64,000 bases of DNA. Source: Talaromyces rugulosus. Its lineage: Eukaryota; Ascomycota; Eurotiomycetes; Eurotiales; Trichocomaceae. The stretch covers positions 3,224,001-3,288,000 of the forward strand of contig NC_049563.1 of the NCBI RefSeq assembly GCF_013368755.1. Reading direction: 5' to 3'. The stretch's first letter is position 1. Each line of letters opens with the position of its first letter. Below are positions 57,461 through 64,000 of this stretch, one piece after another. Made by a program: the position numbers and the translations under genes. The notes under the pieces are model-generated. The model was not told the origin of the DNA, did not search any database, and worked only from the letters and a program-made list of their open reading frames with translations.

Positions 57461-58428
57461 CAGTACTCAGCTGGAGGCGAGCTCGCGGAGTTGTGGAGTC
57501 GAAAGAAAAACGGAAGAAGGGAGCGGCGGTGAGTATTGCCTCAGATGCTGAGGGGAACCCGCCAACTGGCTCACCAATACCATGTAATATGAGAATAGAA
57601 GTTGATTAGTTAAAAAAAAATTCTGCGACGATCTACTACCCCTCTGGCTGTATTTGCTCCGTGTTTCGCCATCATCATCCTATTTATAATCTTGTAGTAG
57701 AAGCCCGTGGAAAGATAAAAGAGTCATTTCGTAGCATTAGGAGCCCGTTCATGCAGTTTCCTGAAGCGGCCTATCATGTGTCACAAGCAAGAGGTCTATC
57801 GCCTCTTCGATTGGGTATGATTTAACATAAATTAGAGTGGAAGAAAGAAGAACGACTACGCAAAGCCAACAACCTATCCAAGTTGCAATGAGTGTGGTTG
57901 GCAGGCAGACGAAAATTTTAATTACCGCAATCTGGCATGCTCTTTACTATTCAATGTCGAACTGTTCCTGCTGAGTCCTTTCCTATTTTCACTTCTCAGT
58001 AGTAGCTTAGTGTGTTTTATGTCTAACCGCCGAATAGAGTGTAATCGTGAGGTTGCTAGCACTTCTGTATCCTATACCGCTGATGTGGTGAGGGAACAAG
58101 GGCGAGGAAGGACGTGTTGATAAATCATGGTGACTATGTATTAGTTCATTAGGGGTGGCATGGCGATTACCAAGATGATAATGTATTTGTTTCCTTTGTA
58201 CTCGGATTTGTTGTGGGCGACTGAGGAGCGTGAGATAAGGCCTGGAAGTTGTCAGAAATATGAATGGATCTTCAAGATGACGGTGCCATAAACTGCTTTC
58301 GAACATGAAACTTAAGCTTACCAAATTCCATCTCCGTTCCTAGAGCTAGGCTCCTGCTGCTCTGAGCTGAGTTGTCGCTGGGCTTGGGCTGAAGAGTCCG
58401 ACTCCGGGGCCATACCAATAGAATGACA
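57461..58428. other. Intergenic, 0.97 kb, no gene seen
   Basis: A minus-strand open stretch at 58007-58324 (LWHRHLEDPFIFLTTSRPYL) has no good start and no family resemblance. Mostly promoter DNA of the APH-like gene and the 3' flank of the F-box gene. Confidence 0.45.
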
Positions 58429-59475
58429 TTATTCATCTAGAAAAGTAGAAAATCCATCGTCTGTAATCTCAGACTCTGGCTCCGACTCCTCCTTAACAGT
58501 CTTGCTATCCTCGTCCCACGCCATATCGTCGTCCAGTATTATAGTCTTGCCAGTCAAGACGTCCAGCGACTGTATTTCAAACTGCGGAAGTGAATGATTC
58601 AGTATCCTTATGGTTTTAGGGGACGCCATTCGGGTTGCGAGAACTTCTCCCTGTTCCTGTATCGCCGCTTTCAGTCGAAGCACCCCCCCGCCCCGGGAAC
58701 CGCATTGTTTAGAGTGAGTCACCGACATGATCCCCGGATGACTCAGGTTGATGGCCACCACACTCAAGTGTAGACTATCATCGGGATCTCGGGGTTTCAA
58801 AACATCGGGGCAGATACTGCGCATGCGTAGGTGAAGGGTTCGAAGAGTACGAAGAAGTGCACCGATGGCTGGACAAATATGATAGCTATTCCCTTGCTCT
58901 CCTGATGCATCTAGAAAGCTGCCAGATAGATCTAGCACCAGAACTCTCAGTTTCTCCAGCGAGAGAAAGGCTTGCATCGTGGCTAGTGTCAGATAATCCC
59001 CGGGACGGCTGGCGGGCTCAGGAGAGCTCCAGGCTCGTATGCGTAAGGTACGCAACCTATTAGATTGCTGGGCTACAATGGCAAGCTGGGCGAAGACATT
59101 TTTTAGGGTCTTTATACAGGTCTTGGCCGTATTGTCCCTGGAAGCCTCATTCGAGGAAGTAGCGTTCAAAGAATTCGGCTCCTGCGCATATTCTTGAGAA
59201 TAGGGCGGGAAGATGCAGGATTGATATCCCCTTAATTCAAGGTCTATGGTTTCCAAGCTGTTTGTGAGCAGAAACGACTTTTTTATTATCCCAGAGGTGA
59301 TTAGATTCCGCAAGGTCTCTTGGGAAAGTGTGATGCACTTGAAGCACGCAGGAAGAGCGAATCCGAGCCACTGTTTGCAGACTGTAAGGCGGCCTAAATC
59401 CTCGCGGGAAAAAGACGAGCCAATTTGATCGAATATTAGCATTAGAATCTCGGGAGGCAATCGTAAAAGTGACAT
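58429..59475 (-). CDS. F-box protein
   Basis: Predicted SCF substrate receptor, single exon, 348 residues from the ATG at 59475. An in-frame ATG at 59556 would add 27 residues. The F-box opens the protein: LRLPPEILMLIFDQIGSSFS, EDLGRLTVCKQWLGFALPACF. The rest has hydrophobic, partly LRR-like blocks (LETIDLELRGYQ, LEKLRVLVLDLSG, LRTLHLRMRSICPDVL) and an acidic C-terminus (DDDMAWDEDSKTVKEESEPE). The AAAATG context favours 59475. Distinct from the other two F-box proteins of the window; the target is unknown. Confidence 0.8.
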   Translation of the reverse strand: MSLLRLPPEILMLIFDQIGSSFSREDLGRLTVCKQWLGFALPACFKCITLSQETLRNLITSGIIKKSFLLTNSLETIDLELRGYQSCIFPPYSQEYAQEPNSLNATSSNEASRDNTAKTCIKTLKNVFAQLAIVAQQSNRLRTLRIRAWSSPEPASRPGDYLTLATMQAFLSLEKLRVLVLDLSGSFLDASGEQGNSYHICPAIGALLRTLRTLHLRMRSICPDVLKPRDPDDSLHLSVVAINLSHPGIMSVTHSKQCGSRGGGVLRLKAAIQEQGEVLATRMASPKTIRILNHSLPQFEIQSLDVLTGKTIILDDDMAWDEDSKTVKEESEPESEITDDGFSTFLDE

Positions 59476-60458
59476 TTTGAAAACCGAGTAACGCGAGTGA
59501 TGAGAAGTTGTCAGAGGAAAGGACGGAGAGGGGCACGAAGTGACGGGGCAAGGCATGAGTAGGCTAAACCTAATAGGGAAACCTTGCTATGTATAAAGGG
59601 ACTCCTTTTCAATATTTTTCAATATTTTATATAACACCAATTAAATGATTTATATAATATATGTATATATATATAGAATTCATGATTTTATTTTTATTTA
59701 GGGACTGTAAATAAGCACATTTCCTAAAGAGGCAGAAGACAAGCTGCTAGGGGGATACATGCAGCCTACGGCCACGAACAGCCTGGGGAATAAATCAAAT
59801 TAAATTAAATCAAGACACGCTGCTATCTCAGCTAGAACAACTAACTATAGACTGACTAATAAATAATCACTTTGAGCTAACTTAATGCCCGATTGAACTA
59901 AGACGTAACGTTACACCTCATTTGTATGAGAAACAGGTGTAATCTCGCATACACGTCTAGAATCGGGATGGAATTATTCACATTTTGAGCTTTACTCATA
60001 GATCATCTAGCTAATCGCGATATATCCAGATCTAAAACACTTTATAGGATAAACAGAATCTGTATATTTTTTTCCTAATAGTTTCTGTAGATAAACTTCT
60101 ATAGACCGCTAAGTGACCTTTTTATGGTAAATTCTGATACAAACTCTCCTAGTTCTACTATAATGCCTATCTAAAATAAAGTATTACTTAAGCCAGATGA
60201 TATTATATTTAAGATGAACTAAGCTGCGATATCAACATACAATATAATTAATATTCTTATATGATTTATCTTTCTCTTCAAGGTTACAATCCGTACCTCC
60301 TGACATACAGGGCCGCACGTGAAACAGTATAGTACTTATTATAAGTCTCTGGCAGGAAGATATTGCACGTGACAATTATCTAGGAAGAGGAAGGACTCAG
60401 AATTATTCAATTCATTACGGTTGGCTATTGACTAGTTGACCTTCAAAGTTGCAACCTT
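59476..60458. other. AT-rich intergenic, 1.0 kb, no gene seen
   Basis: Dense in TA and stops on all frames; a TATATA patch lies near 59660-59675. No gene or repeat unit can be defined. Confidence 0.5.
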
Positions 60459-63400
60459 TTACGAAGCACCCGGAACAACGTTGTAGGATTCTGGTGTGAA
60501 TCGTAGTCTGTCCTGCACTCGTAATGACTCTGGATCTATGTAGATGCGCAAATTCGTTGTATCTTTTCCCAAGTCAAAAACCCTAAAGATGACATAAATT
60601 GTGCTTTCAGCAACCTGTGATTCAGCGTCGAGCCTATGGCGTTGCATCTATAGCTAATTATCAATTAAAGTTCTATGGATAGAGGGAGAAGGAGAAGGGG
60701 ATAAAAAACAAATATAAACTCACCAGTCTATATTGGCTCTTGCTCATGTAGAAAGCGTTCTCACAAACACCAGTGGTCGATTTCACCTCAATCAAATACT
60801 CAGGCGTTGCACCTCGCCATCGATTTGCTGAAAGATGCCCATACTCTATCAAAAGATCCGTCAAAGCAGACTCCGAGTCGACATAGCCAATATCCGAAAT
60901 CTCTTTTCTAGACCGAGGAGTGAGGTCATGATATTCCGGATGCACTTGGACTTCTTCTCTAATTTTGCTCTTCCAGTTATTCCTGTTGAAGCCTGGCAAA
61001 CCAAATTGTAGCAATAGCTCAAATACCTTGTCGTAAGAAATATAAAGTCAGTATATGAAAACAATTTCTAAGTTCTATGATGGCAGGTATTCTATCCCGG
61101 ACTCACAAATAATTCACCAGCTGCTCCAAGTTTGATATCGTGTGCCAACTGATTCTCAGATCTGGTTCCAAACGCAGTGGCGAGTTCTTCACGCAACGTA
61201 TCGTCTACACGAGTTTGCACATTTCCCATGGACCGTACCGAGCGAGCCAATATGGACGGTAGTCCGGTTCGGCGGGCTATCTGGATAATCCGAGTAAGAA
61301 AGCGGGCATAGGGAGACTCCTGCGTCAAGGATGCTTGAGCATTAATTGCAGTCTCGCTATTAGGCACGAGATAAGATGAAGAGGACGGATCTAGCACACG
61401 TCGTCGGTCAACTCGTTCAACGTCAACATACGGAGAAGACGTCCTGGAATATGATGTGGCCGAGAGGACTTCATATTCGCTTGTATGGGTCGATACCGAT
61501 AGCCTCGTCGATGTTGGCATCAACGCATCAGTTCCGCGACTTGGAAAATTATCAGGAGAGTCAACGGCTGCATCAGAATGGGTGTCCTCTTCAATAGACA
61601 CCTCCGCTTGCTCAGAAGATGGCAAATAGCCATCTGGGACGCGTACAATTCCCTCTTCGTCCAATACCTCATCTAGAACATGTATAGAGGCCTGGATTAC
61701 CTGTAAGAATTCCCTTACCGCCCTGGGGTCATCGATAAGAAGGTAAGACATCAGAGCCTTCGGCAATTGAGTTAGATAGCATTTCTCTCTCTGTTTGTTA
61801 TCTCTCGGCACAAAAAGTTGCAATGCCTCCTCCGTACCTTCGAGATGGAAGACACCTCGATCACTAGTTGCCGTAACAGTGATGCCTCTATAAGATAGGG
61901 TAAGAGTCTTTGTGAATCCTTCACTTTTGTAAATTGAGGCGTTTTGGAATGTATGGTATATTTCTTGGCCACTGTTGTGAACTTTTACGCTTCGATAATG
62001 AAGAGCACATCTGCACGCGGTCAGTTTGATCCGATCAATGAAGAGGAAAGTATGTTGAAATATCGCATACCGAAAAAAAGCTTTCGATTTTGCTCGGAAA
62101 TCTTGGCTGAGAGTGCGTGATTCATTGTCTGATGGCTCTTGGACCGTCGTATTTTCCTGAACTACCATGGACATGTACCGATCCTCTAGTTCTAAGGCTT
62201 CCAGAAACGGATGGATGTCATGTACTTCTTCCAGGGAGAAGTCCAATATACCTACCTCCCCTCGAAATACACTTTCATACTCGCGTCGGTCTCCGATAAA
62301 AAATACTTCCGAGGGTCGCATCAGTTCCATCGTTCCTTGAACAGTGCGAACTGGGAGGCATTTGATTTGCTTGATCGCTTCAAGGTTTGCCCTAGTTGGA
62401 TTCAGATCATTAATCGTACTAATAGCTTTCTTTATCTCAAGCATCCGAGGAGGAACTTCCGCAGCAACCAGTAGCAACTGTTGGACATAAGTTGCTATCG
62501 TTGGCGTTTGTACACGAAGTCTCTCAACGAGGAAACTTTGCAGGTCTCCATATAATGCACTGATTCCATACTGCCTGCCGATCTTGGCTGAATCTGTCCA
62601 TACACATGATGTGGGAGGAACCCAAACCTGCTCTGACGGTATATAGATCAAATTATGCTCTTCAAATGCATTTCTAAAAGTAATTAGTTTTAGGATGTCG
62701 GTACCATTAAGATACTGGTCCACTTACGAGACAAATTCACGATCCTCATCAGTATTGGCGATATTCGCAATTTCAGCATAAATTTCGCATATTTCATCAA
62801 AGAGTAGTTGTATCGAAGTGGTACGTCGGCGAAGATATCTGAGCTCTTTTACATATGTCGTACAGTTGGCGTCTTCCAAACCCAGAATGTCTCTGAAGAG
62901 ATATTGGACTCTCGCATTTTCTCTGTATTCCGGATAGGATACGAGAGGATCTTTGACACGTAGGAAGGGTAGTCCATTCCAGATACAACTTCTCAAAGCT
63001 GTGACCTTCACTCTATGTATTCCTCTCGCTGGAAGGCAAACAACATTTAGCTCATTAAAAATTGCTCTAAAAATTGCAGTTAGACCACAGACCAACTCAT
63101 GAAGCAAAAATAAATCAGCTTACCCAATTGAATCACGATTCTCGAGGCGGAACTCTTCAAACAGCTGTTCGTACACATAAAACAAACCCGTTTGTAGCTG
63201 TGTTCCTGATACCTCGTCAGTCAACGTGCTCAATATATCTTTGAAGAAACGTAAATCTGGTTTGACGCCAACGTCAAACTTGCTAAGAAACTCCCACCCG
63301 GCGGCCGTCTCAATCGACTCGGATGCAGGTACTATGTCAAGGAAAAGGTCAAAGTAATCCGAAGCGCAAGATCGCTCAACGATTGATGTCAATTTCGCTG

Positions 63401-64000
63401 TAGGAAAGTAAACAGCCTTCAATGGATAATATATGTCAGGAGCGCTGCATGGAACCTCAGCATTTTTAATCTCCTGTATGATTTCTGGGGTGAGTTCTTT
63501 GGAATAAGTATCCCAGTATCTTTTGAGGATACCAACTAAAAACATTGGCCTATAAGTAATGATTGTTTTGAAAAGGGGAGAAATGCTAGTGGACGATGAG
63601 TGTCGTAATCTGGGTACTTTGCGGACCCGTGCATTACTTTCCAGCCACCTTTTCCACGTAAAATCTTCTCGCTCTTCATCCGATGATACAGCTGTTAAAT
63701 ATGCATCATTTATGAGGTGAATGCCCGAAGATTCATTAGATGGTACAGTTGATTGGAGCTCCTCTGCTAAGTGGCGTGTACCAAAATCTCCAATTGTATC
63801 GAAATAAATATCATCCACCGTGCAAGATCTCCCAAAAAGTACCTGGACTTTGTATACAGGAAGCTCGTCCTGATTCATCAGAAAAATCTTTTTGTCCAGA
63901 TTCTGTTCCCTAGGAAGATTCCAATAGAGATATTTCAGGTGTGAGACAGAGTTCTCCAGGTTCACGCCAAAAGGTGTGCTGTATTTCCTCTCGATCTCTT
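60459..64000 (-). CDS. Large protein with C-terminal NO VEIN (DUF3883) domain, 5' end outside
   Basis: Minus-strand gene whose 5' part lies beyond the right edge. Exons in reading order: 64000-63124, 63066-62728, 62673-61107, 61026-60724 and 60647-60459, all in frame; more than 1090 residues are seen. The last two exons carry the DUF3883/NOV domain: LIEYGHLSANRW, then PEYLIEVKSTTGVCENAFYM and SKSQYRL, with the E-x-K of a PD-(D/E)xK-like nuclease fold. Before it lies a long region with a Ser/Thr-rich linker (about 61400-61650). In known fungal members the N-terminus is a GHKL ATPase (sacsin-like), not visible here. Role unknown; possibly defence- or nucleic-acid-related by family. Confidence 0.72.

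Noticed and set aside
1..64000. tRNA, rRNA, CRISPR or prokaryotic signals
   Set aside because: No cloverleaf with A and B boxes, no rRNA-like segment and no regularly spaced repeat array noticed; the DNA is eukaryotic with many introns.

Overview
The window is nuclear DNA of a filamentous ascomycete, most likely a eurotiomycete of the Aspergillus, Penicillium or Talaromyces kind. The evidence is many short GT-AG introns of about 48 to 82 nt, pyrimidine-rich promoters, and families typical of these fungi: Dal5-like MFS permeases, ABCC pumps, a UstYa-type remnant, AIM9/APH-like kinases and TfdA-type dioxygenases. I see no tRNA, rRNA, CRISPR array or plasmid feature. The genus is inference.

Bases 1 to about 21.3 kb are a compact block of mostly conserved genes with open frames across all introns. 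In order: the 3' end of an unidentified gene, an acidic F-box protein, snRNP SmD1, a small Gly-tailed protein, the eRF1 methyltransferase MTQ2 divergent from an SDHAF3-type assembly factor, a Dhr2/DHX33-type helicase, a Pof7/Hrt3-type F-box protein divergent from an Mtm1/SLC25A39-type mitochondrial carrier, a zinc-binding protein behind a 2.2-kb upstream region, and a secreted beta-propeller lactonase.

Bases about 21.3 to 60.4 kb are an accessory region full of decayed genes. It starts with AT-rich DNA holding a kinase remnant and a UstYa/DUF3328 remnant. A frameshifted MFS gene and a nearly complete ABCC transporter with one frameshift follow. Then come a chromodomain locus in two frames, a Dal5-like MFS that lost its first membrane segment, an intact eight-exon MFS, a secreted M20 peptidase, a DHA2 MFS broken by a nonsense codon and 3' loss, a GNAT enzyme, an orphan membrane protein, a TfdA-type dioxygenase, a broken AIM9-like kinase, an M20D amidohydrolase without most of its lid domain, a class I amidotransferase-like protein, a 25-residue metallothionein, a second GNAT, an intact APH-family kinase and a third F-box protein. 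The mix of transporters, tailoring-type enzymes and wreckage suggests a former metabolite or nutrient-use island, possibly subtelomeric. No synthase backbone is visible.

From 60.46 kb to the right edge, on the minus strand, lies the 3' part of a large protein with a NO VEIN-type DUF3883 nuclease-like domain. Its 5' end is outside the window.
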